Shown in pieces: positions 7,807 through 16,503 of a DNA stretch of 64,000 nt. Origin of the DNA: Motilimonas eburnea (GTDB lineage: Bacteria; Pseudomonadota; Gammaproteobacteria; Enterobacterales; CBDFNC01); contig NZ_JAIMJB010000009.1 of NCBI RefSeq assembly GCF_021295345.1, positions 114,349 through 178,348 of the forward strand, written 5' to 3'. The position numbers and the translations under genes were made by a program. The notes under the pieces were generated by a model, which was not told the origin of the DNA, ran no database searches, and saw only the letters and a program-made list of their open reading frames with translations. How positions within the stretch are numbered: position 1 is the first letter of the stretch; every line of letters starts with the position of its first letter.

Positions 7807-8787
7807 ATGAATTCAACCCCATTGAACGCAGCCCAGATCCCGTCAATATGCGCCGCGGTGTTAGCCGAAGTGGAACAAGCCATCATAGGTAAGCGACCTG
7901 TGTTAGAGCAAGTGTTAGCGGCATTGCTGGCCCAAGGCCATGTATTACTGGAAGACAACCCTGGCGTGGCGAAAACACAAATTGCGAAAAGCTTTGCTCG
8001 GGTACTTGGCCTTGATTTTAAGCGCATTCAATTTACCCCAGATTTATTGCCTGGCGATATCCTGGGCGGGTTTATATTTGATCGTCAGTCAAATCAGTTT
8101 CAGTTGAAAAAAGGCCCTCTATTTACCTCGGTGTTGTTGGCAGATGAAATCAACCGTGCATCCCCGAAGGCACAATCGGCATTACTTGAAGCGATGGAAG
8201 AAAAGCAAGTCACCTTAGACGGGGAAACCTTACCCTTGCCGCAACCGTTTTTTGTGATGGCAACGCAAAACCCCATTGAATACGAATCCACGTTTCCCTT
8301 ACCTGAAGCTCAGCTCGATCGGTTTTTGCTTAAATTATCGGTGGGCTATCCAACAGAGCAGCAAGAGATTGCCATTTTGCAGGCAAGACAATCACGTCAA
8401 TCAGCGCAGCCGCAATTAAAGGTGATCACGGATCAAGCCCAGTTAGTGGCGATGCAACAAGCCATTGAACAAGTGACGGTGAGTGAGGCGCTGCAATCAT
8501 ATATCGTACAAATAGTGCGTGCGACCCGTAGCATGAATAATGTGGTGGTCGGGGCGAGCCCACGAGCCAGCCTAGCCTTATTAGCCATCAGCCGGGCTTG
8601 GGCTGCGATGCAAGGACGAGATTACGTGTTGCCCGACGATATTAAAGCCGTTGCCGTGCCTTGTTTGGCACACAGGTTGAGTCTATCGCCTGAGTTGTGG
8701 GGGCAAGATCAAGCGGGCGAGAAAATCATCGCACAAATATTAACGACCATAGCGGTGCCGATGGAGTCAGGTCATGGCGCAGACTAA
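7807..8787 (+). CDS. MoxR-family AAA+ ATPase
   Basis: This 326-residue AAA+ protein has a Walker A-like NPGVAKT (about residue 54-60), a Walker B in LLADEINRASPKAQSALLEAMEE (about 112-134), a sensor-1 segment MATQNPIEYEST and a downstream lid domain with SPRASLAL. MoxR ATPases act as chaperones that assemble or activate partner proteins, commonly VWA or DUF58 proteins encoded beside them. A DUF58 gene overlaps its 3' end by 14 bases here, so the pair is almost certainly co-produced. AAGGAG lies just upstream of the ATG. The Walker A lacks the usual first glycine (DNPGVAKT instead of GVPGLAKT). Confidence 0.9.
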   Translation: MNSTPLNAAQIPSICAAVLAEVEQAIIGKRPVLEQVLAALLAQGHVLLEDNPGVAKTQIAKSFARVLGLDFKRIQFTPDLLPGDILGGFIFDRQSNQFQLKKGPLFTSVLLADEINRASPKAQSALLEAMEEKQVTLDGETLPLPQPFFVMATQNPIEYESTFPLPEAQLDRFLLKLSVGYPTEQQEIAILQARQSRQSAQPQLKVITDQAQLVAMQQAIEQVTVSEALQSYIVQIVRATRSMNNVVVGASPRASLALLAISRAWAAMQGRDYVLPDDIKAVAVPCLAHRLSLSPELWGQDQAGEKIIAQILTTIAVPMESGHGAD

Positions 8788-10054
8788 ATCACTGCAGCTG
8801 ACTTTCATTATGTTTTTGCTTCTTGGTTTGTTACTTACAAATGCAACCTTAGTGGCAATGAGTTTGTTCCCCCTCAGCTTTTTGCTTGTGGCAACGATGA
8901 CTCAGCCTGCTTTGAAGCTTAAGCTGCGACGTGAGGTGACGAAAAATAACCATTACATTGTGTTGGATTATCACATTAGCAGTGAGCATGGCAACATCAG
9001 TCATCTTTACCTAAAGGAAAAGATGCCCGCCAGTTTAAAGGCGAAGGCGGCAGATGTTGAGTTGGTTGCACCATTAAAGCAGGGCGAGCCCTTGGTTTAT
9101 CGCCATGAAATCCCTCTCAGTCGTGGCCAGTTTGACTTTAATCAGATAGAAGTGTCAGCTGCGGATTATATTGGCCAAGTTTACCAACGTGAAAATGTGT
9201 TACAACCTGCTAGCATTGCTCAAGTTCCCGCTGCGCAAGGGATGGGAAACATCCCGCTCAATTCACGTAAAACCTTTGGTTTTAATGGCGTGGTTGCGGC
9301 GGGTAAAGCGGGCACAGGCGAGGCTTTCTTTGGCTTAGGCCAATATCAAGATCATATGCCCAGCAAGGCCATTAACTGGCGAGCCAGCGCAAAGCATGAA
9401 AGTTTGCTTCTGGCTAATGAATTTGAACAAGACAGCAATATGAATGTTGGCTTGATTTTAGATGCGCGCCAGTTAGGTGCTATGGGGTCAAATGCGAGCA
9501 GCTCAGTCTTGGCTAGTGGGTTAGATTTGACCTTAACCTTAGGCTTAAGTATGGCAAAAAGCCTATTGCGCAGCGGGCATCGACTGGGGTTGCTGACGTT
9601 GGGACAGCAACTAGACTACGTATATCCTCAGTGTGGGCGCAGACAATTGCGTAAAATTGAGCAAGCCTTAACTAAGGTTGAACCTTCTAAAGCTGGCGGG
9701 CTTAACTTGTGGGCATTAGAGAATAAACCGGGGCTGTTTTTTCCCAACAAGGCCAATCTCGTGATGATTAGTCAGTTGCAGCACGGCGATTTACATTTAC
9801 TGCAAGGATTGAAACGGGCTGGCTATTACTTGACGGTGATAGTGCCCGATCCTTCTGGGCTCGTCGCAGGTGAGCATCAACAGCAGGTTAAGGACTTGTA
9901 TCATCTGCACCGAGAGAGCTTGCTACAAGAGTTTAAGCAGCTATTTAAGCAACATGGGATCACCCTGATCACTTGGCCCATGGAGCAAGAGTTAAGTCAG
10001 TTCTATCATCAGGCCTTAGTGCCGGCATTGCGCTTACAAAGGAGAAGAGGATGA
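8774..10054 (+). CDS. DUF58 domain protein, MoxR partner, MIDAS residues not conserved
   Basis: The product has 426 residues with two N-terminal membrane spans (about 8-42). The DUF58 signature is clear: GTGEAFFGLGQYQDHMPSKAINWRAS-type motif around residue 178, then LLLANEFEQ and a beta strand GLILDARQLGAM. In typical members that strand ends in a DxSxS metal-adhesion (MIDAS) motif. Here it reads DARQL, so metal-dependent ligand binding is probably lost or altered. It overlaps moxR at its start (ATG at 8774) and the next gene by ATGA. The role in the family is loosely defined: membrane or envelope assembly together with the ATPase. Confidence 0.82.
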   Translation: MAQTKSLQLTFIMFLLLGLLLTNATLVAMSLFPLSFLLVATMTQPALKLKLRREVTKNNHYIVLDYHISSEHGNISHLYLKEKMPASLKAKAADVELVAPLKQGEPLVYRHEIPLSRGQFDFNQIEVSAADYIGQVYQRENVLQPASIAQVPAAQGMGNIPLNSRKTFGFNGVVAAGKAGTGEAFFGLGQYQDHMPSKAINWRASAKHESLLLANEFEQDSNMNVGLILDARQLGAMGSNASSSVLASGLDLTLTLGLSMAKSLLRSGHRLGLLTLGQQLDYVYPQCGRRQLRKIEQALTKVEPSKAGGLNLWALENKPGLFFPNKANLVMISQLQHGDLHLLQGLKRAGYYLTVIVPDPSGLVAGEHQQQVKDLYHLHRESLLQEFKQLFKQHGITLITWPMEQELSQFYHQALVPALRLQRRRG

Positions 10055-10530
10055 TCTTGGCTTTGATCTTACAATTATTACCTGTACTTGGCCTAGTGGG
10101 GCTGTATTACCCCAACGGTATCATGGCCATGGTTATCTTGGTGCTGTTTCCGTTTTACCACATGGATAAAAATGTCTCGGCGGTGATCTTTTATGCCACG
10201 GCGTTAGCGCTGGGGGTGATTGCGATGACCAGTGACGATTTTTACCCTGTGATGAGCTTATTTGCTATTGCTATGGTTGGCTGGCAGCTTAATCAGCAGC
10301 GTATTTCACAAGATACCATGGCGTCAATGGTCACTAAAGCCAAGCGTCTATCAATGTTAAGCCTAGCCACGCTTGTCTTTATCATCGGTCTCTACCATAT
10401 CAAGTTTTCATTACCCATTGGATGGGCGATGGTTTTGCTTGTGCTGACGTTAGGTTTGTTTATGGCTGGATTATCAATCACGACGAAGCGAGCACGGATA
10501 CGCTCTGAAGAAGGTAAAAGGATAAATTAA
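10051..10530 (+). CDS. Hypothetical multi-span membrane protein ending MoxR operon
   Basis: This 159-residue protein is almost entirely hydrophobic, with about five predicted spans and a basic tail (TTKRARIRSEEGKR). The start at 10051 is set by GGAGAAGAGG directly upstream and by the ATGA overlap with the DUF58 gene. The longer open reading from 9973 lacks a ribosome site. No family is recognised. Being last in the operon and translationally coupled, it probably belongs to the same membrane complex. I see no good intrinsic terminator after it. Confidence 0.65.
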   Translation: MILALILQLLPVLGLVGLYYPNGIMAMVILVLFPFYHMDKNVSAVIFYATALALGVIAMTSDDFYPVMSLFAIAMVGWQLNQQRISQDTMASMVTKAKRLSMLSLATLVFIIGLYHIKFSLPIGWAMVLLVLTLGLFMAGLSITTKRARIRSEEGKRIN

Positions 10531-10671
10531 TAGGGTCTATATAGATTCCACCGGCGTTTTGTTTTCTGCTGTGAGCTATCTATCTGTTTTTTATGGTTTG
10601 TTGATGCAGTATTGACTAAGCAGCGAAATGTTCCAAAGAAAGTCAAGTATGGTCACAAACTAGGGGTGGAT

Positions 10672-11802
10672 ATGAATCATTTTGGGCGAAATGCTCTGCT
10701 GGGTGTTGTTAGTTTGGTGTTGTTGGGGTGTGGCGGCGGCAGTGGCGGCTCGGCAGAGCAACCAACGGGCCCAACTGTTATCAGTTGTGATGTCGACCTG
10801 CCAAATTATCAGCCTCAGCCTGGCCAACCTGAAATTCGATTGCTGGGGGACAAAGTGACGGTGCTGAATGTGGGTGACCAGTATGTTGAGCCTGGGGTGA
10901 TTGCGATGGACCCCGAAGATGGCGATATTTCAGGGCAAGTGCTGATGTTAGGCAGCGATAAAATTGATATGAGCCGCGTGGGAGACTATTTCTTACGCTA
11001 TCAAGTGAAAGACAGTGACGGCACCCCATCCTTAGCTGAATACAGGATAGTTCGCGTGGTAGATGGAGAGCAAGTTAGTCGCTACAGTCCGAGGCTCTTT
11101 AGTGAAATGGATGCGATTTGGGAATTTTACGAGCAGCTACCCGTGGATTTTGGTCAAGACCCGAATAAGCAATATCCACTGCTGATTAGCAATCATGGCT
11201 GGATGCATTCAAAGACCTTTGATGCAGGGAATAACTTACAGGCAATGAACGAGACCAATGTAGTGAAAATGTTCAAGTCGCTGCAATGGGACAATACCTT
11301 GCCCTTCATCGTGCTGGCGCCCCAGCGTTGCCAAAGTGAACTCGGTGATCATGTGACCGCGCGACTCAATAGTTTTGTAGAATGGGCCATGCGAAACTAT
11401 CCCGTTGATGCATCGAGGGTCTATATGACAGGGCTAAGTAATGGCGGTTTTATGACTTGGGATTACGCACAAAAATACGGTGATAAACTGGCCGGTGCAG
11501 CGCCCATAGTGATGGGGTATTGGCACGATATCTGTCCGGTAAAACAAGTTCCTATTTGGGCGTTTACAGCGGAAAATGATACCAGCATCCCTGCGTCACA
11601 CGTGATCAATGCCGTTGAGACCTTGCGCCAATGTCCAGATCTTGGTGTTGAACCTAAGTTAACCGTGTTTAGTCGCGGTGGCCATTTAATTGACGACGAA
11701 ATCTACAGCCTTGAATTTCTTGGTGAGGGCTTGCCTGAGTATGATGTGTACGATCAGAGTATTTTCGATTGGTTTTTATCTCACCAGCGCAGTGAGCACT
11801 GA
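10672..11802 (+). CDS. Lipoprotein with DUF5011-like domain and alpha/beta-hydrolase domain
   Basis: The 376-residue product starts with a lipoprotein signal (LVLLGC, lipid on Cys20), followed by a Gly/Ser linker. Residues about 48-130 form an immunoglobulin-like repeat (EPGVIAMDPEDGDIS, YFLRYQVKDSDG) of the DUF5011 type. The rest is an alpha/beta hydrolase of the PHB-depolymerase/feruloyl-esterase class: nucleophile Ser256 in GLSNGG, probable Asp in ENDTSIP and His in GGHLIDDE. It is likely an outer-membrane-anchored esterase; the substrate is unknown. TAGGGGTGGAT precedes the chosen ATG. A TTG-started frame 20 codons longer would spoil the lipoprotein signal. It appears to be a single gene. 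Confidence 0.8.
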   Translation: MNHFGRNALLGVVSLVLLGCGGGSGGSAEQPTGPTVISCDVDLPNYQPQPGQPEIRLLGDKVTVLNVGDQYVEPGVIAMDPEDGDISGQVLMLGSDKIDMSRVGDYFLRYQVKDSDGTPSLAEYRIVRVVDGEQVSRYSPRLFSEMDAIWEFYEQLPVDFGQDPNKQYPLLISNHGWMHSKTFDAGNNLQAMNETNVVKMFKSLQWDNTLPFIVLAPQRCQSELGDHVTARLNSFVEWAMRNYPVDASRVYMTGLSNGGFMTWDYAQKYGDKLAGAAPIVMGYWHDICPVKQVPIWAFTAENDTSIPASHVINAVETLRQCPDLGVEPKLTVFSRGGHLIDDEIYSLEFLGEGLPEYDVYDQSIFDWFLSHQRSEH

Positions 11803-11888
11803 GCGCAAGCTAAGCCTAAGCTTTACATTCGGCGATGAAAGGGGTAAATACGCCTGTTTAAACCGAGTTGCCACTCAAGGAAGGGATA

Positions 11889-12866
11889 ATGAACGTGAGT
11901 CGATCTATGAAGAACACAGACTATCAAATAGTGTGTGTTACCTTAAACCCGGCCCTTGATTTAACGGGGCTCCTGCCAAATTTGTGTGTCGGTGAGCTAA
12001 ATCGGGTTAACACCGCCAGTATGCATGCGGCGGGTAAGGGGATTAATGTCGCTAAGCTGTTATCTCAACTTGGGGCGAAGGTGGCCGTGAGTGGCTTTTT
12101 AGGCTCGATGAATGAGGCTGACTTTACCGCGCTGTTTTCCCGTTTTGACCTTGCCGATCATTTTGTGCGTGTGTCGGGGGCAACGAGGATCAATGTTAAA
12201 TTAGCCCTAGCGCAACAAGAAAATGCTGTCACCGAGGTGAATTTCCCCAGCTTTAGTGTTGATGAGGCCGCGTTTGCACATTTACGGGAAACCTTGCTGG
12301 GGCTGGCAAAGTGCAAGCCCTTGTTTATCATAGCCGGAAGCTTACCTACTGGGGTTAGCGCGCAGCGCTGCAGCGAACTGATTCGTGATATACAAGCATT
12401 AGGCGCGCGAGTGGTGTTTGATAGCAGTAAGGCCGCCCTAAAAGCCGGCGTACACGCTGCCCCTTTTCTGGTTAAACCCAATCAGCAGGAGCTCAGTGAA
12501 CTGACTGGACAACCCATATCTGAGCTTGAGCAGGTGCTCGACGCTGCTACCACCCTTTATCAACAAGGTTGTGCCAATGTGGTTGTTTCCCTTGGCGCAC
12601 AGGGAGCTGTTTGGCTAAATGCGCAAGGGGCTTTATTGGCTATCCCGCCTAAGATGAAGGTAATGAGCACTGTGGGAGCGGGCGACAGTCTAGTGGCAGG
12701 CTTGTGTTGGGGTGAGCTTAATCAGTGGTCAAAACAAGCCAGCCTTCTTTTTGCTACTGCGCTTTCAGCACTTGCGGTAAGCCAAGTGAATGTTGGGCTG
12801 GAGCTGCGCAAAGATGCGCAGGCATTGCAGGAGTTAAGTCATCAAGTGGTACTACAAAGCCTGTAA
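11889..12866 (+). CDS. PfkB-family sugar kinase, 1-phosphofructokinase-like
   Basis: The product has 325 residues. The N-terminus VTLNPALDLTG and the glycine-rich HAAGKGINVAKLLSQLG segment place it in the 1-phosphofructokinase/tagatose-6-phosphate kinase branch of ribokinase-like enzymes. The C-terminal signature TVGAGDS contains the catalytic base Asp266. Expected chemistry is ATP-dependent phosphorylation of a hexose phosphate. A bona fide fruK normally sits with fruBA, which are absent here, so the substrate is uncertain. AAGGAAGGG precedes the ATG at 11889. A later ATG (11907) is less well placed. A nested hairpin follows the stop codon. Confidence 0.85.
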   Translation: MNVSRSMKNTDYQIVCVTLNPALDLTGLLPNLCVGELNRVNTASMHAAGKGINVAKLLSQLGAKVAVSGFLGSMNEADFTALFSRFDLADHFVRVSGATRINVKLALAQQENAVTEVNFPSFSVDEAAFAHLRETLLGLAKCKPLFIIAGSLPTGVSAQRCSELIRDIQALGARVVFDSSKAALKAGVHAAPFLVKPNQQELSELTGQPISELEQVLDAATTLYQQGCANVVVSLGAQGAVWLNAQGALLAIPPKMKVMSTVGAGDSLVAGLCWGELNQWSKQASLLFATALSALAVSQVNVGLELRKDAQALQELSHQVVLQSL

Positions 12867-12876
12867 AATAACGCGT

Positions 12877-12928
12877 CAGATCAAAGCCGAGTGAGGTAAC
12901 AACCTGCCTGTGTTGTTACTGTGATCTG
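12877..12928 (+). terminator. Nested hairpin after the PfkB gene
   Basis: Inner arms GTAACAAC (12896-12903) and GTTGTTAC (12912-12919) pair perfectly around an 8-base loop. Outer arms CAGATCA (12877-12883) and TGATCTG (12922-12928) also pair. There is no T-tract, so it may end or protect the upstream transcript, or act in the leader of the GH18 gene that begins about 65 bases later. Confidence 0.5.
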
Positions 12929-12994
12929 TCAACTTGAGCTCAATGACGTCTGCTTTGTATGATGGGCGCCATTTATTTTAACAAGTTGAGTATG

Positions 12995-14293
12995 ATGGCC
13001 ATTCAAATTACCTATTTTCCCATGTGGCAACGCCAATTGAATTGGCATAAACCGGCCCATAGCAAGTTGGCTAATGTCCCCAGTTATATTAGCCATATTA
13101 TTTTATCCTTTGTATCACCTCAGCTTAGCTTTGATGGTGATCTGGATGCCAAGGTGAGCGATGTCTTTTTTGAAGGGGAAAGCCAACAACTGCAAGACGA
13201 TAGCGGCTCTGGCAGCGGTGGTGCGACGTTAAAGCAACTCAAGGCATGTTTGGCGTTAACCCATGGCCAACAAGTACTGGTCTCTGTTGGCGGCGAGATT
13301 GGGGGGGAATTTGATGATAGTGAATTTGATAATATTGCCTTGTTGGTGGCTGAACTAGGCTTAGATGGTATCGATATTGATTACGAGCCAGCCGGATTAA
13401 TGACGGCAACCCCAGCGCAAATCAAGCGCTATCAAGAGATCATTATCGGGTTTCGTCTTGCTTTGGATAAGCAAACGCAGCGCACGAGTAAATCCTATTT
13501 ATTGAGCTGTGCTCCGACCGCTGTTGGCCTGCTCGGTGGTGAAGACGCCTACTCGAAGATGGGCATCACTGAACCCGCGTTGACGCGCTTTGATGCCAGT
13601 CAGCTCGGTCAAGTGGCTGAGCTTTGCAGCGATATAATCAGCCAGCTTACGGGCCTTATCGATGGGCCAGAGCGTGAACAAGAGTGTGCCATCGGTGAAT
13701 TGGGCCAAACATCAACCTATCGACAGCCGGGCCTATGCCATGTTGGCACCGTGGCCAGTGCCTATGATTTTCCATCAACGGGTAAAATGGTCGACGTATT
13801 GTTGAGTGAAAACCCTGATAAGGCGAGTCAAGACCGTTATCCCTGTATCGGTAACATGTTGGATTTAGTGATTTATCAAGCTTACAACATGGGCACCGCT
13901 AATGTATTGGCGCGGATCCTTTGTTATGAAGCACACCGCTGTGTGTCTGACTATTTAGCGGGCTTGAGTGATGAAGCAACGGGTTTTGCTATTGGCCATG
14001 GTTGCCATGTCGGCAAAGAGGCTTGGCCACAATTTGCCTACACGCCCAAGCGGTTAGCTTACCTTTACGGCTATATTGCTCAATTTGGCCGCCCTCAAGA
14101 CGGTGCCAGCTTTTGGAGTTATTCGAGCCCTTGTAGTGATGACTCAAATTATGTGCCTGATTATTCCGAGCCCAAGGAAAAGTGGTTTAGTCAAACCAGT
14201 GATGTGTTTTTGCACACCGCCAAGGTGCTTGGCTTGGTTGGCAGTCAAGACGTGGAACAGCACAGAGGAGAGCAACACGCTGAGCTGACTTAG
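12995..14293 (+). CDS. Glycoside hydrolase family 18 (chitinase-like) protein without signal peptide
   Basis: The call rests on the GH18 active-site motif DGIDIDYE, whose final Glu (codon 13385-13387) is the proton donor, plus the preceding beta strand QVLVSVGGEIGG that family members use for substrate binding. With the start taken at 12995 (MAIQITYFP) the protein has 432 residues. The in-frame ATGs at 12959 and 12992 are alternatives, and none has a strong ribosome site. No signal peptide, chitin-binding domain or lipobox is seen, so it looks cytoplasmic or uses an unusual export route. That is odd for a chitinase. It could act on imported oligosaccharides or have another substrate. It lies 40 kb from the ChiS-like locus. 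Confidence 0.75.
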   Translation: MAIQITYFPMWQRQLNWHKPAHSKLANVPSYISHIILSFVSPQLSFDGDLDAKVSDVFFEGESQQLQDDSGSGSGGATLKQLKACLALTHGQQVLVSVGGEIGGEFDDSEFDNIALLVAELGLDGIDIDYEPAGLMTATPAQIKRYQEIIIGFRLALDKQTQRTSKSYLLSCAPTAVGLLGGEDAYSKMGITEPALTRFDASQLGQVAELCSDIISQLTGLIDGPEREQECAIGELGQTSTYRQPGLCHVGTVASAYDFPSTGKMVDVLLSENPDKASQDRYPCIGNMLDLVIYQAYNMGTANVLARILCYEAHRCVSDYLAGLSDEATGFAIGHGCHVGKEAWPQFAYTPKRLAYLYGYIAQFGRPQDGASFWSYSSPCSDDSNYVPDYSEPKEKWFSQTSDVFLHTAKVLGLVGSQDVEQHRGEQHAELT

Positions 14294-14304
14294 CTGCGCA
14301 TCAA

Positions 14305-14335
14305 AAAGGAGGCATGGATAGCCTCCTTTATCTTG
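14305..14335. terminator. Intrinsic terminator between convergent GH18 and purT genes
   Basis: AAAGGAGGC (14305-14313) pairs perfectly with GCCTCCTTT (14321-14329) across a 7-base loop, followed by a T-rich stretch. The A-rich start makes it usable on the minus strand too, so it can serve both converging genes. Confidence 0.8.
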
Positions 14336-14349
14336 TTTTCGCCTGAGGA

Positions 14350-15528
14350 TTAAAGGACGACTTTCACATGATCTGAAACAGATTTGGCCATTGCGACGGC
14401 GATTTCTGTATCTTGACCACGACACAGGGCAACCCCTAAACGACGCGAACCTGCGATTTCTGGCTTACCGAATAAACGTATTTGCGAGCCAGGGATCCGC
14501 GCTAGGGCTTCACCGACTTGATCGTACTGAATATTGTTGGAATAACCTTCACCCAAGATAACACTGGACGCCGATGGGCCAAATTGTCTGATTTTACAGA
14601 TAGGCAGGCCAAGAATGGCGCGAACATGCAGCGCAAATTCAGATAGGTCCTGCGAAATCAACGTAACCATGCCAGTGTCGTGTGGGCGAGGTGACACTTC
14701 GCTAAAGTAAACGTCATCACCTTTGATGAAGAGCTCAACACCAAATAAGCCGTAACCACCTAAATTCTCAACCACTTTTGCTGCCATGGCATGGGCTTTC
14801 TCGAGTACGTCGTCTTCCATTTTTTGTGGTTGCCATGATTCACGGTAGTCGCCATCTTCTTGGCGGTGGCCTATTGGTGCACAAAAATGAATGCCGTCCA
14901 CGGCGCGAATGGTCAGAAGTGTGATCTCATATTCAAACTTAACAAAGCCTTCGACAATGACCTTACCTTTACCGGCGCGACCGCCTTCTTGGGCGTAGGT
15001 CCAAGCCATGTCAATGTCAAATTTTTCACGGATCACGCTTTGGCCTTTGCCTGAGCTGCTCATCACAGGCTTGACTACACAAGGTAGGCCGATTTCAGCA
15101 ACGGCGCGATCGAAGTCTTCTTTATTGTCGACAAATTGGTAAGGAGAGGTGGGAATACCAAGCTCTTCTGCAGCAAGGCGACGGATTCCTTCACGATCCA
15201 TGGTTAAGGCCGTCGCGCGGGCAGTAGGGACTACGTTATAGCCTTGCTCTTCAAGCTCAAGCAGTTTGGATGTCGCAATGGCTTCAATTTCAGGGATAAT
15301 GTAATCGGGTTTTTCTTGTTGGATGATTTGCTCTATGCTGTCGCCATCAAGCATGTCTACCGTATAAGAACGATGAGCAACTTGCATGGCTGGTGCGTTT
15401 TCATAGCGGTCAAGGGCAATGACTTCGACGCCAAAGCGTTGTAGTTCAATGGCCACTTCTTTACCTAACTCTCCCGAGCCAAGCAGTAATGCGCGAGTGG
15501 CATTGGTACAGTTTGCGGTTCCTATCAT
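14350..15528 (-). CDS. purT: Phosphoribosylglycinamide formyltransferase 2 (formate-dependent)
   Basis: PurT is an ATP-grasp enzyme that makes formyl-GAR from GAR, formate and ATP in purine synthesis, bypassing the folate-dependent PurN. The 392-residue length is standard. The N-terminal preATP-grasp domain has [11 protein letters not shown], and EIEAIAT is diagnostic. The ATP-grasp core follows ([27 protein letters not shown]). AAGGGATATTCA precedes the ATG. It is a single gene. I did not find a convincing PurR operator in the short gap before it. Confidence 0.96.
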   Translation of the reverse strand: MIGTANCTNATRALLLGSGELGKEVAIELQRFGVEVIALDRYENAPAMQVAHRSYTVDMLDGDSIEQIIQQEKPDYIIPEIEAIATSKLLELEEQGYNVVPTARATALTMDREGIRRLAAEELGIPTSPYQFVDNKEDFDRAVAEIGLPCVVKPVMSSSGKGQSVIREKFDIDMAWTYAQEGGRAGKGKVIVEGFVKFEYEITLLTIRAVDGIHFCAPIGHRQEDGDYRESWQPQKMEDDVLEKAHAMAAKVVENLGGYGLFGVELFIKGDDVYFSEVSPRPHDTGMVTLISQDLSEFALHVRAILGLPICKIRQFGPSASSVILGEGYSNNIQYDQVGEALARIPGSQIRLFGKPEIAGSRRLGVALCRGQDTEIAVAMAKSVSDHVKVVL

Positions 15529-15577
15529 ATTGAATATCCCTTAATGTTAAATTTTTAATAGCTTACTTAAAGTAAGT

Positions 15578-16483
15578 TTAATTTAGTTTGATAACGGTCA
15601 GTTCTAGTTGATTAAGCTGCGTAAGCAGTGTTTTGTATTGGTTTGTCATGTCTATTTTTTGGCCTACCCGATGGGCGAGTACGGCTGTTTTGACGTCACC
15701 GAGGCCATATCCGGCAAAACGCAGTTGCGATAAAGCCGACTGTAGTGCGGGTAAACTCGGATTGTAGGCTGCATTTTCACTATAGCGGCCAATAAACCAT
15801 TGTTCATCATGGGTTTGCAGCCCCAAGCTGTGGTAATAGCCCGTATAGGGCGCATAACTTAGATTGGCCTCGGCTATGATTGCCTGATATTGTGCTGGTG
15901 AACCAATTGGTTCACCGACTGGCTCGCCATTTGGTTCGTCAACGGCCACAAAGCACTGGGTTGGCTGCTGAAATAATGCCTGTTGGTTACCTAAATCCTG
16001 TGGTCCAAAACTATCGGGTAAAAGCTCGGCAAAGGGGCGATCGGGTTGCGATAATACTTGTACCGTGAGCGCTTCTTGTCCGGCGACTTCACGAATAAAC
16101 TGACGACAATGGCCACAAGGGCTGGCGTTAACAAATAATTGCTTAATGCCGGTTTCTTGCGCAAGCCATGCGTTATTGATGGCCGCTTGTTCGGCATGGA
16201 CACTTTGTCCTAAAGCCTGCCCAGCAAACTCTAAATTAGCGCCTATATAACCTGCACCACTGTTGCCAACCACTAATGCGCCGACGTTAAAATCCGATAC
16301 TGGCGTGACCGCAAAACAAGCCGCAAAAGGCAATAAACTGGGCAGTTGTGCTGGCAGAAGTTGTGCCATGATCGACGCTGGAATTTGGCCACTAAAGGGG
16401 TGCTGGGCAAATGCTTGATGCATCTGAGCTTGGATTGGCTCAGCCAAGTGTTTGACGGCTTGGTTAAATACGTCGTTGTTCAT
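15578..16483 (-). CDS. cdd: Cytidine deaminase
   Basis: This is the homodimeric, double-domain (E. coli-type) cytidine deaminase, which converts cytidine and deoxycytidine to uridine forms in pyrimidine salvage; 301 residues. The zinc and catalytic motif HAEQAAI (His, Glu) and the Cys pair in SPCGHCRQF are intact. Three ATGs cluster at the start. GGGAG has best spacing to the innermost (MNNDVFNQ), which is used here. It follows yohJ and yohK on the same strand with a 20-base gap, reproducing the E. coli yohJ-yohK-cdd order. An imperfect GCTTACTTAAAGTAAG palindrome after the stop may end transcription. Confidence 0.95.
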   Translation of the reverse strand: MNNDVFNQAVKHLAEPIQAQMHQAFAQHPFSGQIPASIMAQLLPAQLPSLLPFAACFAVTPVSDFNVGALVVGNSGAGYIGANLEFAGQALGQSVHAEQAAINNAWLAQETGIKQLFVNASPCGHCRQFIREVAGQEALTVQVLSQPDRPFAELLPDSFGPQDLGNQQALFQQPTQCFVAVDEPNGEPVGEPIGSPAQYQAIIAEANLSYAPYTGYYHSLGLQTHDEQWFIGRYSENAAYNPSLPALQSALSQLRFAGYGLGDVKTAVLAHRVGQKIDMTNQYKTLLTQLNQLELTVIKLN

Positions 16484-16503
16484 CATCACTCCCATTCAAC
16501 AAG

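Noticed and set aside
11889..12866. Calling the PfkB-family kinase fruK with certainty
   Set aside because: The fru operon partners are absent, so the substrate cannot be fixed from sequence.
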